From: Corynebacterium falsenii
Lineage (GTDB): Bacteria > Actinomycetota > Actinomycetes > Mycobacteriales > Mycobacteriaceae
Length of the DNA: 64,000 bases
Assembly: GCF_020099275.1 (NCBI RefSeq)
Contig: NZ_CP083646.1
Span: forward strand, 124,001-188,000
Direction: 5' to 3'
The position numbers and the translations under genes are program-made. The notes beneath the pieces were generated by a model, which saw only the letters and a program-made list of their open reading frames with translations, had not been told where the DNA came from and did not search any database. Within the stretch, counting starts at the first letter, position 1. The number at the start of each line of letters is the position of its first letter. Of this stretch, positions 36,495-45,294 are shown in pieces.

Positions 36495-37952
36495 GCGCGG
36501 GGTGGCTACGTACTGCACCGAGCTGTATTCCTCGATGCCCTCAGCACCGCCCTCGCGGCCCAGGCCGGACTGCTTCACGCCACCGAAGGGTGCCGCAGCG
36601 TTGGACATCACGCCCACGTTCACGCCCACCATGCCGAACTCCAGGTTCTCCGTGGCGCGCTGCATCCGCACAGCATCGTCGGTGAACACGTAGGAAGCCA
36701 GGCCGTACTCCGTGCCGTTGGCGATCTCGTATGCCTCTTCTTCTGTGGAGAAGGTGAAGATCGGGGCAACCGGGCCGAAGATCTCCTCCGTGGCGATCCG
36801 CGCATCGGCCGGCACCTCGGCCAGCACGGTGGGGGCGTAGAAGTAGCCAGCGTCGCCGACCTTCTTGCCGCCGGTCAAAACCTTCGCTCCCTTGGACACA
36901 GCGTCTTCGACCAGGGAGGCAACGTTGTCCAGCGCCTTCTGCTCGATCAGCGGACCTACGTCGGTGGATTCATCCATGCCGTTGCCCACCTTCAGACCTT
37001 CCAGCTCTGCGGTGAGTCGCCGGGAGAACTCCTCAAACACGGCCTCGTGCACGATCATGCGGTTCGCTGCGGTGCAGGCCTCGCCCATGTTGCGCATCTT
37101 GGCCTGCTTGGCCTGCTCCACGGCAATATCCAGGTCGGCATCCTCAAACACGATCAGCGGAGCGTTGCCGCCGAGTTCCATGGAGGTGCGCAGCACATTG
37201 TCGGAAGCCTGACGGAGCAGGATCTTGCCGACACCCGTGGAGCCGGTGAAGGACACCTTGCGCAGGCGATCGTCGGACATCAACGTCTGGGACACCTCCG
37301 GTGCCTCCAGGGTGGTCACCACGTTCAGCACGCCTGCCGGCAGGCCCGCATCCAGCATGGTCTGCGCGAAGTACAGGGAGGTCAGGGGCGTGAGCTCGGC
37401 AGGCTTGAGCACCATCGTGCAGCCCGCCGCCACCGCCGGGGCCACCTTGCGGGTGGCCATGGCGAGCGGGAAGTTCCACGGGGTGATCAGCAGGCACGGA
37501 CCCACCGGCTTGTGCTGCGTGCGGATGTTGAGCTTGCCCTCCGGGGAGGTCAGCGAGTGGCCGTAGTGGCGCACGGCTTCCTCGGAAAACCAGCGCAGGA
37601 ACTCCGCGCCGTAGGCCACCTCGCCGCGCGCCTCGGCCAGGGACTTGCCCATCTCGAGGGTCATCAGCGTGGCGAACTCTTCCGCCCGCTCATGCACCAG
37701 GTCGAATGCCCGGCGCAGGATGTCGGAGCGTTCCCGGGCGCTGGTGCGCGCCCATTCCTTCTGGGCGTTCGCGGCGGCGTCGAGGGCGCGGGCCGCGTCC
37801 TCAGCGGAACCTGCGGCCACCTCGGCCAAGGATTCCCCAGTGGCCGGATTTTCCACAGTGAATGTTGCCGACGTAGCGGCGTCGACCCAATGTCCATTAA
37901 TGAGAAGGCCGGTCGGAACCGAGGCGAGGAGGTCAGAGGTGTTCAGGGCCAT
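36492..37952 (-). CDS. gabD: Succinate-semialdehyde dehydrogenase
   Basis: Oxidises succinate semialdehyde from GABA transamination to succinate. 486 residues. FTGSTGVGK (cofactor loop), ELGGNAPLIVFEDAD with the general-base Glu, and the catalytic Cys in GEACTAANR (near 287) are present. It lies 82 bases downstream of gabT in a leftward operon. The stop codon lies inside the orphan fadD tail repeat. Confidence 0.92.
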   Translation of the reverse strand: MALNTSDLLASVPTGLLINGHWVDAATSATFTVENPATGESLAEVAAGSAEDAARALDAAANAQKEWARTSARERSDILRRAFDLVHERAEEFATLMTLEMGKSLAEARGEVAYGAEFLRWFSEEAVRHYGHSLTSPEGKLNIRTQHKPVGPCLLITPWNFPLAMATRKVAPAVAAGCTMVLKPAELTPLTSLYFAQTMLDAGLPAGVLNVVTTLEAPEVSQTLMSDDRLRKVSFTGSTGVGKILLRQASDNVLRTSMELGGNAPLIVFEDADLDIAVEQAKQAKMRNMGEACTAANRMIVHEAVFEEFSRRLTAELEGLKVGNGMDESTDVGPLIEQKALDNVASLVEDAVSKGAKVLTGGKKVGDAGYFYAPTVLAEVPADARIATEEIFGPVAPIFTFSTEEEAYEIANGTEYGLASYVFTDDAVRMQRATENLEFGMVGVNVGVMSNAAAPFGGVKQSGLGREGGAEGIEEYSSVQYVATPR

Positions 37953-38034
37953 GCGTGTTGTTCTCCGAATGGTCGTAGGAATTGTTGGAATGTGACGGAT
38001 TAGTTATAGCAGTATGCCGATTGGCCGTCGCGGG

Positions 38035-39363
38035 CTAGACGCGGGAGCGGATCTCCTCGGCCAGCACCTGCAGTCCGTCGCGCAGAGTGTCCTCGCCGAT
38101 GACCAGCGGCGGGAGCAGGCGGATCACGTTGGCGTCCATGCCGCAGGTGAGGATCTGCACGCCCTTGGCCTTGCAGGCACCCGCGACATCGGCGGTGAGC
38201 TGCGCATCCGGCTTACCGTTGGCATCCACGAACTCCAGGGCGATCATGGCGCCGTGGCCGCGAACCTCCAGCACACGGCCGGAATCGGTGAGCGGCTCGA
38301 GGACTTCACGGATGATCTTTTCGATCTCCAAGGCGCGATCGGCCAGCTTTTCGTCTCGCATGACGCCCAAAGCCGCCACCGCTGCGGAGGCCGCCACCGG
38401 GTTGCCACCGTAGGTACCGCCCAAGCCGCCGGAGACGGGTGCGTCCATGATCTCCGCGCGACCCGTGACTGCGGATAGCGGCATGCCGCCAGCGATGCCC
38501 TTCGCGGTGGTGATGAGGTCCGGGACCACGTCGAACCACTCCACGGAGAACCACTTGCCCGTGCGGCACAGGCCAGCCTGGACCTCGTCGGCGACGAAGA
38601 CCACGCCATTGTCCTTGCACCACTGGGCGATGGTGGGCAGGAAGCCCTCGGCGGGAACGATAAAGCCGCCTTCGCCCTGGATCGGCTCGATGACAACGCA
38701 GGCGAGGTTCTGGGCACCGACTTCCTTTTCCATCATGCGGATGGTGCGCTGTGCGGCTTCTTCGCCGGAGAGGCCATCGCGGGCAGGGTAGGACATCGGG
38801 GCGCGGTAGACCTCGGAGGCGAATGGGCCGAAGCCGGTCTTGTACGGCTTGTTCTTAGCGGTCATGGCCATGGTGAGGTTGGTGCGGCCGTGGTAGGCGT
38901 TGTCGAAGACCACCACGCCGTTGCGCTTGGTGTAGGCGCGGGCGATCTTCACCGCGTTTTCCACGGCCTCGGCGCCGGAGTTGAGCAGCACGGTCTTTTT
39001 GTCGAAGTCGCCGGGGGTGATGTGGTTGAGGATCTCGGCGACCTTCACGTAGCTCTCGTAGGGCGAAACCATGAAGCAAGTGTGGGTGAAGTGGGATACG
39101 GCATCCTGCACGGCCTTGACGACGGCCGGGTGGGATGCGCCGACGCTGGTCACGGCGATGCCGGAGCCGAAGTCGATCCAGCGGTTGCCGTCTTCATCGA
39201 CGATGATGCCGCCATCGGCATCGACGACGTAACCGGGCAGGCCCGGGTTGACGGCTGCGGAGACGGCGCGCTCGCAGCGCTCCTTCAGTTCAGCGCTCTT
39301 GGGGCCGGGCAGTTCGGTAGTGATGCTGCGGGACTGTTCAATGCGGTAGTCGCGGGGTTCCAT
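38035..39363 (-). CDS. gabT: 4-aminobutyrate aminotransferase
   Basis: PLP enzyme transferring the GABA amino group to 2-oxoglutarate. 442 residues, class III aminotransferase. The NSGAEAVENAVKIAR segment, DEVQAGLCRTG and the cofactor Lys in TTAKGIAGGMP (near 285) are visible. It is first in the gabT-gabD operon and divergent from the PucR-type regulator. Confidence 0.92.
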   Translation of the reverse strand: MEPRDYRIEQSRSITTELPGPKSAELKERCERAVSAAVNPGLPGYVVDADGGIIVDEDGNRWIDFGSGIAVTSVGASHPAVVKAVQDAVSHFTHTCFMVSPYESYVKVAEILNHITPGDFDKKTVLLNSGAEAVENAVKIARAYTKRNGVVVFDNAYHGRTNLTMAMTAKNKPYKTGFGPFASEVYRAPMSYPARDGLSGEEAAQRTIRMMEKEVGAQNLACVVIEPIQGEGGFIVPAEGFLPTIAQWCKDNGVVFVADEVQAGLCRTGKWFSVEWFDVVPDLITTAKGIAGGMPLSAVTGRAEIMDAPVSGGLGGTYGGNPVAASAAVAALGVMRDEKLADRALEIEKIIREVLEPLTDSGRVLEVRGHGAMIALEFVDANGKPDAQLTADVAGACKAKGVQILTCGMDANVIRLLPPLVIGEDTLRDGLQVLAEEIRSRV

Positions 39364-39435
39364 GATGTGTTCCTTCCCGATGCGGTGCTTGTGCCGGGGT
39401 TTGGGCCGGTGCTTGTTGTCTTGGCTTGTCTTGCT

Positions 39436-39525
39436 GGAGTGTGTCTGTACTCCATTATGGTGACCCGAGACACATCCAACAATGGCCGTAGTGGATAAGA
39501 TTGGTCTTGATATTGTCCAAAATGG
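39436..39525. promoter_or_regulatory. Candidate operators in the gabT/pucR divergent region
   Basis: Three similar CCA-spacer-TGG elements stand in 75 bases: CCATTATGG (39452-39460), CCAACAATGG (39476-39485) and CCAAAATGG (39517-39525). A GGAGT-N8-ACTCC inverted repeat (39436-39453) overlaps the first. They are plausible sites for the regulator at 39616, but this is untested. Confidence 0.45.
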
Positions 39526-39615
39526 CGAACAGGGTGGGCATGCGTCTGGCGGGCAACACAGGCGCAGGAACGCAACCTGGACCTAAAAATCAGGCACGAA
39601 AGGAACTCAGCACCG

Positions 39616-41217
39616 ATGAGCCACGAGCACCCCTCGGGATCCCGCGGCAGTTCCCCCACCACCGCGACTCCTTCCATCGACGGAGCCATCGCCGCCACCG
39701 GCCTGCCCCTGCGCTGGCTCTACGCTCAGAGCCAGCTCCACCTCCGCCCCATCACAAGTCCCATCACACAGCCCGAGCGCCAGCCCGCACACCAGGCCGA
39801 CATGCACTTCACCACCGTCGGCTCCAGTGAGCTCGCCGACCCGGGCGAGTTCCTCCCACCCGGCTCGGTCGTCCTCACCACCGGCGTGGGGTTTAAGCAG
39901 CGCAACGAGGATTTCGATGCTTACGTCCACCGCGCCGCCGACCGTGGAATCACAGCTATCGGCTTCGGCGTGGGGCTGGAATACCCGACCGTGCCGCAGC
40001 AACTCATCGCCGCCGCTCGCGCATACCGCATCGGCTTGTTCCTCATCCCACGCGAGATCCCCTTCACCCGCATCATCGAGGCCGTCGCCCGCGAACATCA
40101 GCGCCGCGCACAGCTCGAACAGCGCATGGCGGCGCAGATCCAGGAGGAGCTCAACCGCACCTCCCACACTTCCGGCATCGAGGGCATCGTGCAGGTGCTC
40201 TCCCACCGCACGCACAGCGCGGTGGCCGCGGCGTGGGGTGAGCAGGTCGTCCGCTCCGATAGCGCCGAGCACTCCCCCGCTGCCTCCGCTCGGCTCGACG
40301 CCGCACTCACCCACGCCTCCCCCGCCCACGCCGGCACGGTCACCGCCCCGCCAGGTGCCGTGCTCTACGAGGTTCCCCTGGGCCCCACCAGCGCAGACGG
40401 CGTTCTGCTTACCGCCCGTGATCACGCCTTCACCCCGGCGGAGCGTGGCGTGTTTAAACATGCCGCTGGTCTGATTTCCCTGGTTCAGCGCCAGCACATC
40501 GCTCCCCATACGATCCCGAGTACGCGGTTGGCGTGGGAGGCTGTGGCGTCGCATATGGTGGGCCTCGATGGGACGAGCGACCGCCTGACCACTGCGTTGG
40601 CGCCGCTGACGGACGCCGATGGGCGGGTGCGGCTCCTGGCGTTTCGTTCGCACTCGCCTGCCGCTGCCGCCCGGGCTGCGTTGCGCGATCGTGTGGTGGC
40701 CGCGTTTGAGCGCTCTGGCCTGGAATTTATCGACCTTCCCGCGCCGCGCGAGGGCGCGCATCTCGTGTTTGCTGCGGCCGTGCCGGATGAGGTTGTTTCG
40801 CTTCTCGACGCCACCCCCACGGCCGTTTCCGCCCCCACAGCTGTATCGGGGCTAAGCGGGGATGTTCTGTACTCAGTGGTGGTGGCGATGCGCCCGGCGC
40901 ACCGTGGGCAGCCGCTGCCGGAGCCGCCGTCGCTGCCGGCGTGGACGGGCAATGCTGCGGTGCGGCCCGTGCTGCATGCGCGCTTTCGCGAGACGCTGCA
41001 GCGGATCCACGATGCCGACCCCACGCTGTTCGATACAGCCGTGGCGTTCCTCACCACCGACGGTCACGTGGGCGATACCGCCGCCACGCTGGGCATTCAC
41101 CGCCATACCGCTCGGGCGCGGCTGCAGCAGATCGCGGCGCTGGGCTGCGACCTGAGTGTTCCGGAGACGCGCGCGGAGCTGCTCATCCTCGCGCGGCTGT
41201 TCCAACCGGAAGGCTAA
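39616..41217 (+). CDS. PucR-family transcriptional regulator of GABA use
   Basis: 533 residues. The N-terminal third matches the purine-catabolism-regulator (PucR) ligand domain, and the C-terminal helix-turn-helix DTAATLGIHRHTARARLQQI lies near 490-510. It is divergent from gabT-gabD, which suggests it controls them in response to GABA or an amide precursor. Its stop overlaps AAGGAGA, a strong ribosome-binding site for a following frame (41230) that is truncated by the abortive-infection gene. Confidence 0.85.
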   Translation: MSHEHPSGSRGSSPTTATPSIDGAIAATGLPLRWLYAQSQLHLRPITSPITQPERQPAHQADMHFTTVGSSELADPGEFLPPGSVVLTTGVGFKQRNEDFDAYVHRAADRGITAIGFGVGLEYPTVPQQLIAAARAYRIGLFLIPREIPFTRIIEAVAREHQRRAQLEQRMAAQIQEELNRTSHTSGIEGIVQVLSHRTHSAVAAAWGEQVVRSDSAEHSPAASARLDAALTHASPAHAGTVTAPPGAVLYEVPLGPTSADGVLLTARDHAFTPAERGVFKHAAGLISLVQRQHIAPHTIPSTRLAWEAVASHMVGLDGTSDRLTTALAPLTDADGRVRLLAFRSHSPAAAARAALRDRVVAAFERSGLEFIDLPAPREGAHLVFAAAVPDEVVSLLDATPTAVSAPTAVSGLSGDVLYSVVVAMRPAHRGQPLPEPPSLPAWTGNAAVRPVLHARFRETLQRIHDADPTLFDTAVAFLTTDGHVGDTAATLGIHRHTARARLQQIAALGCDLSVPETRAELLILARLFQPEG

Positions 41218-41229
41218 GGAGACGATCAC

Positions 41230-41298
41230 GTGGAAATCATTGACCAAATCTACAAACCCAAACTTAGAATTTCTTTAGGAAAATTTCTACATCGGTAA
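41230..41298 (+). pseudogene. Truncated 5' end of a gene once coupled to the PucR-type regulator
   Basis: A perfect AAGGAGA (41216-41222) overlapping the regulator stop is followed at ideal distance by GTG and 22 codons (VEIIDQIYK start) before TAA. The sequence becomes AT-rich within six codons, and the frame runs antisense into the 3' end of the abortive-infection gene. It looks like the stub of a lost downstream gene. The identity of the lost gene cannot be told. Confidence 0.5.
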
Positions 41299-42031
41299 GT
41301 ATTTTGGGAGTCGACAGAGTGGTGAGAAATTGTGCTAATTCCTCATCTAGCATTGCAGCTAAATCCATACAAGCCTCGTGACACCCTTGAGGACCAAGCC
41401 TAACATCCGTCCCCGTAATCGGAATTCCGTTGGGGATTACAGATTCGTGATGAGCAATCCTATTACGGATCTGCCGTACTGGAAATACTTTTTCATACAC
41501 CCATTCTCTAGTTAAACCCCGATTTCCAAATTTGGGATCCTGCATTCTTGCCAGCCGCTGCGCTCCTGGAAAAACCTTCACGAGGTCACGACGCCCCCAA
41601 ATACGGTCATGATCAGCCCTATCAAACGGCTCCTTTAAGCCGGAATCTCCACCTTTATCCAGCATGTTGGTCCAAGTTCTAAACATTGAGGTGGCTACTA
41701 GACGTCCCCCGAGTCGAGATCCTTTCACCGCACCCTTCCCTGTAAAATGTGCCGGTAGACGACTCCATGATTCTTGAATGTTTTCTCGAACGCGGGCATC
41801 AAACCCAATCTCTATTCTCGAGTACCAGTCTTCGCCAAATCTTTCGGTCAAGTTCCTGTTGATAGAATTCCTGAGTGCCACCTCAAGGAAGGAAATATCC
41901 ATGAAAAGAGAGGAACTTAATCTTCTATCCAGCACATAGAGTTCACGAGCGGCGCAGACGTCTCTGCAAACACGTTTCATGTACGGCTCTAGCCTGTCCT
42001 CAGAGACCCAATCATCGTTTATCGGCGTCAT
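41264..42031 (-). CDS. Abortive infection protein, Abi_2/AbiD-AbiF type (HEPN-like)
   Basis: About 255 residues from the ATG at 42031 with GGGG upstream; the frame stays open to 42106. LFMDISFLEVALRNSINRNL near the N-terminus and the C-terminal HEPN motif RNRIAHHES (R-x4-H) match the Abi_2 family, thought to be RNases that kill the cell or halt growth on phage infection. Coding is much less GC-rich than neighbours, and codon choice differs, a sign of transfer. No partner gene is adjacent, so it probably acts alone. Confidence 0.82.
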   Translation of the reverse strand: MTPINDDWVSEDRLEPYMKRVCRDVCAARELYVLDRRLSSSLFMDISFLEVALRNSINRNLTERFGEDWYSRIEIGFDARVRENIQESWSRLPAHFTGKGAVKGSRLGGRLVATSMFRTWTNMLDKGGDSGLKEPFDRADHDRIWGRRDLVKVFPGAQRLARMQDPKFGNRGLTREWVYEKVFPVRQIRNRIAHHESVIPNGIPITGTDVRLGPQGCHEACMDLAAMLDEELAQFLTTLSTPKILTDVEIFLKKF

Positions 42032-42095
42032 ATCAGGAACCCCCCAGTTCACATTGCTTGACGAAACGTTTAGGACTATACTGGCTATTGTAATC

Positions 42096-42147
42096 CCCTC
42101 CCACATGGAGTCACCCGTTCAGCGGACTGGCTGCGGAGGGGTTTTTC
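42096..42147 (+). terminator. Rightward terminator with no rightward gene before it
   Basis: CCCCTCC (42096-42102) pairs with GGAGGGG (42136-42142) around a 33-base loop with an inner CAGC/GCTG pair, followed by TTTTTCTTT. It is oriented for a plus-strand transcript, but the nearest plus-strand gene ends 880 bases away, with the antisense abortive-infection gene between. It is probably the old terminator of the regulator operon. Confidence 0.65.
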
Positions 42148-42189
42148 TTTACCCAGATCAGCCCAGAAGCATCGTGGGCGCAGTCCGCC

Positions 42190-42474
42190 CTATCGGTGCT
42201 TGCAGCCCGGCCAGCAGCAGGGCCGCCGCTTCCCCTCTTCCAGTTCCTCGCGCGTGCGACGGATGCGGCGCGCCCGCGTCTCGGGCTTTTTCGCGTCGCT
42301 CACCCAGCAGATGAACTCGTTGCGCCCGAGGGGAGTCAGACTCTCCCACAGCGCAAGCACCTCCGCGTCATCGGCCAGCGCCGCCCCCAAGTCCTCCGGC
42401 AGTTCGTGGACCACGCCGCCAGTGATTCCGTTCCAGGCCAGCTCAGCGGGCGATTCCGCAATCTTCTTCGCCAC
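42190..42474 (-). CDS. YdeI/OmpD-associated family small protein
   Basis: 94 residues. The LPEDLGAALADDAEVLALWESL-type start and LTPLGRNEFICWVSDAKKPE core followed by TRARRIRRTREELEEGKRR are typical of the YdeI/OmpD-associated family. A Cys-rich end (CCWPGCKHR) could bind metal. The family is linked to envelope stress or bacteriocin tolerance in other bacteria, but the role here is unknown. A 65-base gap separates it from murB. Confidence 0.75.
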   Translation of the reverse strand: MAKKIAESPAELAWNGITGGVVHELPEDLGAALADDAEVLALWESLTPLGRNEFICWVSDAKKPETRARRIRRTREELEEGKRRPCCWPGCKHR

Positions 42475-42539
42475 GGTTCCTCATCTCCTCCGCTCGGCTA
42501 AATGTCCGCACCTCAGTGTCTGCACCTCAGTGTCCGCAC

Positions 42540-43853
42540 CTAAATGTCCGCACCAATCCAGATCGGTTCTGGCTCCAGCGTCACGCCGAATGCCTCCTGC
42601 ACCCCGGCGCGCACGGCGCGGGCCAGCTCCACGATGTCCTCGCTCGTCGCACTACCGCGGTTGGTCAGCGCCAGCGTGTGCTTCGTGGACAAGCTCGCCG
42701 CACTGTTGCCGGGCACGTGCCACCCCTTGGAGAACCCGGCGCGCTCGATCAGCCACGCCGCGGAGAACTTATACCGCTGCTGCTCAGCCAGATCGGACGC
42801 ATCACCCGGTTCGCCCGCGCCGTCGCTTCCGTCCGTAGCACTTTGATCAGCCACGGCCGACACTCCCGCTGCGTACACGGGCATCGACTCGGCTTCGGTG
42901 CTTCCGCATTTCTCCCGCACTGCGGCGATCACGGCATCCCTGGCCTGCGCCCCGGTCACGATCGGGTTGGTGAAGAACGACCCGGCCGACCAGGTGTCGT
43001 GATCGTCAGCATTGAGCACCATGCCCTTGCCCGCCCGCAGCGCCAACACGGCCTCGCGTACCTGCGCCACGGGGCGCCGCACCGGGCCTTTAGCTGCTAC
43101 TTTTTCGTCGACGCCCAACCGCCGCGCCAGCTCCCCGAATCGCAATGGGACGCTCAGGCCGTCCGTGGACAGTTGGAATTCCACGGCCAGCACCACCGCG
43201 CGGTTGGTGAACTTCAAGTTGGAATAGCGGTAGCCCAGGTCCAGGGCGGCCGGCTCCACCCAGTCCACAGCTCCGGTCGAGCGGTCGTAGAGCTGCACGC
43301 GCTTGAGCGTCTGTGAAACCTCGGCACCGTATGCGCCCACGTTCTGCACGGGGGTCGCGCCCACGGAGCCGGGGATACCGCTGAGGCATTCCAACCCGCC
43401 CAGGCCCACGGCCACCGTCACCTCAACGAGGTCGTCCCAGGTCACGCCTGCGAAGGCGCGGACCACGCCCGTGTCCGGGTCGATCTCGATGTCCTGAACA
43501 TCATCCTCGGCTGTGTCCTTAGCTGTGTCCTCGGCTGTGCCGTCAACCTGGTCAGCCTCCACGTCAGCATTAGCCCAGACCACAACGAGATCGCGCACCT
43601 CATCCCCGTCACCCACCACGAGGTTCGATCCGCCGCCGACCACGAGGAGGGGCTGGCTGTTGGCGTCGAGATAAGAAACAACGGACCGCAGCGCGTCCGG
43701 GGTGTTGCAGGCCACCACACCGGCCGGCGTGCCGCCGATGCGCAGGGTCGTGAGTTCCGCGAAGGAGCAGTGCATCACGTGCGCGCCGGGAACCGCGCGG
43801 GATCCGGCGAGAGATTCCAACAAAACTTTTGGGCTGTTAGCTGAGTGCGTCAC
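42540..43853 (-). CDS. murB: UDP-N-acetylenolpyruvoylglucosamine reductase
   Basis: FAD enzyme making UDP-N-acetylmuramate for peptidoglycan. 437 residues from the GTG at 43853; the open frame runs to 44426, but that part overlaps the DUF2505 gene and is not MurB. TTLRIGGTPAG (FAD region), VGGGSNLVVGD, GIPGSVGATPVQNVGAYG and the C-terminal SFFTNPIV are present. An acidic insert of about 25 residues (DTAKDTAED) is built from a 12-bp tandem repeat at 43504-43539. Confidence 0.93.
   Translation of the reverse strand: MTHSANSPKVLLESLAGSRAVPGAHVMHCSFAELTTLRIGGTPAGVVACNTPDALRSVVSYLDANSQPLLVVGGGSNLVVGDGDEVRDLVVVWANADVEADQVDGTAEDTAKDTAEDDVQDIEIDPDTGVVRAFAGVTWDDLVEVTVAVGLGGLECLSGIPGSVGATPVQNVGAYGAEVSQTLKRVQLYDRSTGAVDWVEPAALDLGYRYSNLKFTNRAVVLAVEFQLSTDGLSVPLRFGELARRLGVDEKVAAKGPVRRPVAQVREAVLALRAGKGMVLNADDHDTWSAGSFFTNPIVTGAQARDAVIAAVREKCGSTEAESMPVYAAGVSAVADQSATDGSDGAGEPGDASDLAEQQRYKFSAAWLIERAGFSKGWHVPGNSAASLSTKHTLALTNRGSATSEDIVELARAVRAGVQEAFGVTLEPEPIWIGADI
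43504..43539. repeat. Three 12-bp tandem repeats inside murB
   Basis: Units TCCTCGGCTGTG, TCCTTAGCTGTG and TCCTCGGCTGTG encode a repeated Thr-Ala-Glu/Lys-Asp on the minus strand. The unit is a multiple of three, so copy changes would lengthen MurB without breaking the frame. Confidence 0.85.
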
Positions 43854-43877
43854 ACCACTAACGGTATCCTGTAGAGC

Positions 43878-44375
43878 ATGACGACTCACAGTGAGAACAC
43901 TGCAACGATCAAATTCCCTCTCGAGAAGGTCTACAAGGCACTGTCTTCCAAGGACTACTGGGAGTTTGAAACCAAGAACATCGGCGACGAGCCCGGCGAG
44001 GTCCACTCCTTCACCGAGCAGCCCGTCGAGGCCGTTCTGTACGAACTCCTGCCCAAGGCTGCCCTGCCCGAGGCCGTGCGCGCCATGGTCTCCCAGGACC
44101 TGAAGCTCAAGCGCGTGGCATCCTTCAACGAGCCGGAGGACAACGTGGCCACCGGCACCGTCACCGGCGACATCAAGGGCGCGCCCGTGTCCTTCAACTC
44201 GGACGTGACGCTCTCCGGCGAAGGCGAGACCACCATCCTCAAGGCCGAGTCGGCTATCGAGGTGAAGATCCCCATGATGGGCCCCGTGCTGGAGCCCAAG
44301 GTCGCCGGGTTCGTGGACGAGTTCCTCGCCCGCGAGGCCAGCATGATCGAGCAGTGGATCGGCGAGAACCTCTAA
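43878..44375 (+). CDS. DUF2505 protein
   Basis: 165 residues, with no signal peptide or membrane helix. The START/SRPBCC-like arrangement (FPLEKVYKAL start, alternating strands, long C-terminal helix) fits DUF2505. It lies divergent from murB at 24 bases, as in the mycobacterial Rv0481c/Rv0482 pair. A lipid or small-molecule binding role is possible but unproven. Confidence 0.8.
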   Translation: MTTHSENTATIKFPLEKVYKALSSKDYWEFETKNIGDEPGEVHSFTEQPVEAVLYELLPKAALPEAVRAMVSQDLKLKRVASFNEPEDNVATGTVTGDIKGAPVSFNSDVTLSGEGETTILKAESAIEVKIPMMGPVLEPKVAGFVDEFLAREASMIEQWIGENL

Positions 44376-44408
44376 ACTCTCCCCGGCTGTACCCCTGTTA
44401 TCCCTGCG

Positions 44409-45236
44409 GTGGTTGACCACGCACATAACCTCAAGGCCCGTTCGTGGACTGCGGACGGGCCTGTTGGCGTACCCACCCGCGGAACCACGGGCTTCAACCG
44501 GCTGCGCAAGTCCGACCGTTGGCTCGTGGCGCAGCCACAGGTGCAGGCTCTATTACGCCAGGCTGTGTGGGAGGGCCGGGCGCCGGTGGCCGTGGACGTG
44601 GGCTACGGCGCATCGCACACCACCACCGTGGAGTGGGCACGCTGGTTGCGCACGATCACCCCGTCCGTGCAGGTCACTGGACTAGAGATCGAGCCGAGCC
44701 GGGTGTTGCCGCCCCGCGACGGTGTGACCTTTGCCCTTGGTGGTTTCGAGCTCGCGGGGCTGCGCGCCGACGTGGTGCGCGCGTTCAACGTACTGCGGCA
44801 GTACGACGTTGACCAGGTCCACGCCGCCTGGGAGACCATGCAGGCCGAGCTGCATCCCGGCGGCGTAATCATCGAGGGCACCTGCGACGAGATCGGCCGC
44901 CGCGCTTCCTGGGTGCTGCTGGATCGCACGGGCCCGCTGAGCCTTACACTGGCGTGGGACCCGTTCCACACCCCGCGCCCTTCGGACGTTGCCGAGCGTT
45001 TGCCCAAGGAGCTGATTCACCACAACACTCCTGGTCATCGCATCCATGACGTGCTGGGTGAGCTCGATGCAGCCTGGGATCGCGCCGCGCCACTGGCGGT
45101 GTTCGGCCCGCGCGTGCGGTGGCGGGAGGCTCTTGGTTTCTTTTTCGACGCCACCAGCATCAGCCCGAAACTCAGCCCGCGAAGGAAGCTCCAGGACTGC
45201 TCGGTGACACTGCCGTGGGATGCGGTGATGGACTAG
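44409..45236 (+). CDS. SAM-dependent methyltransferase-like protein
   Basis: 275 residues from a GTG at 44409. The class I SAM motif appears as AVDVGYGASHTTT (near 62) with an acidic end to strand 2 (TGLEIEPSR). FNVLRQYD and GGVIIEGTCDEIGR follow. The substrate is unknown. It is 33 bases after the DUF2505 stop and may be co-transcribed. Confidence 0.72.
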   Translation: MVDHAHNLKARSWTADGPVGVPTRGTTGFNRLRKSDRWLVAQPQVQALLRQAVWEGRAPVAVDVGYGASHTTTVEWARWLRTITPSVQVTGLEIEPSRVLPPRDGVTFALGGFELAGLRADVVRAFNVLRQYDVDQVHAAWETMQAELHPGGVIIEGTCDEIGRRASWVLLDRTGPLSLTLAWDPFHTPRPSDVAERLPKELIHHNTPGHRIHDVLGELDAAWDRAAPLAVFGPRVRWREALGFFFDATSISPKLSPRRKLQDCSVTLPWDAVMD

Positions 45237-45294
45237 CTAGCTGGCGATTTTCCGGTGCAAGACTTGGCGCGGGTGGCGGTTTTGCGGAAAACTG

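Noticed and set aside
42540..44426. A 628-residue MurB
   Set aside because: The extra N-terminal part runs antisense through the DUF2505 gene and shows no MurB motif; the GTG at 43853 fits the family.
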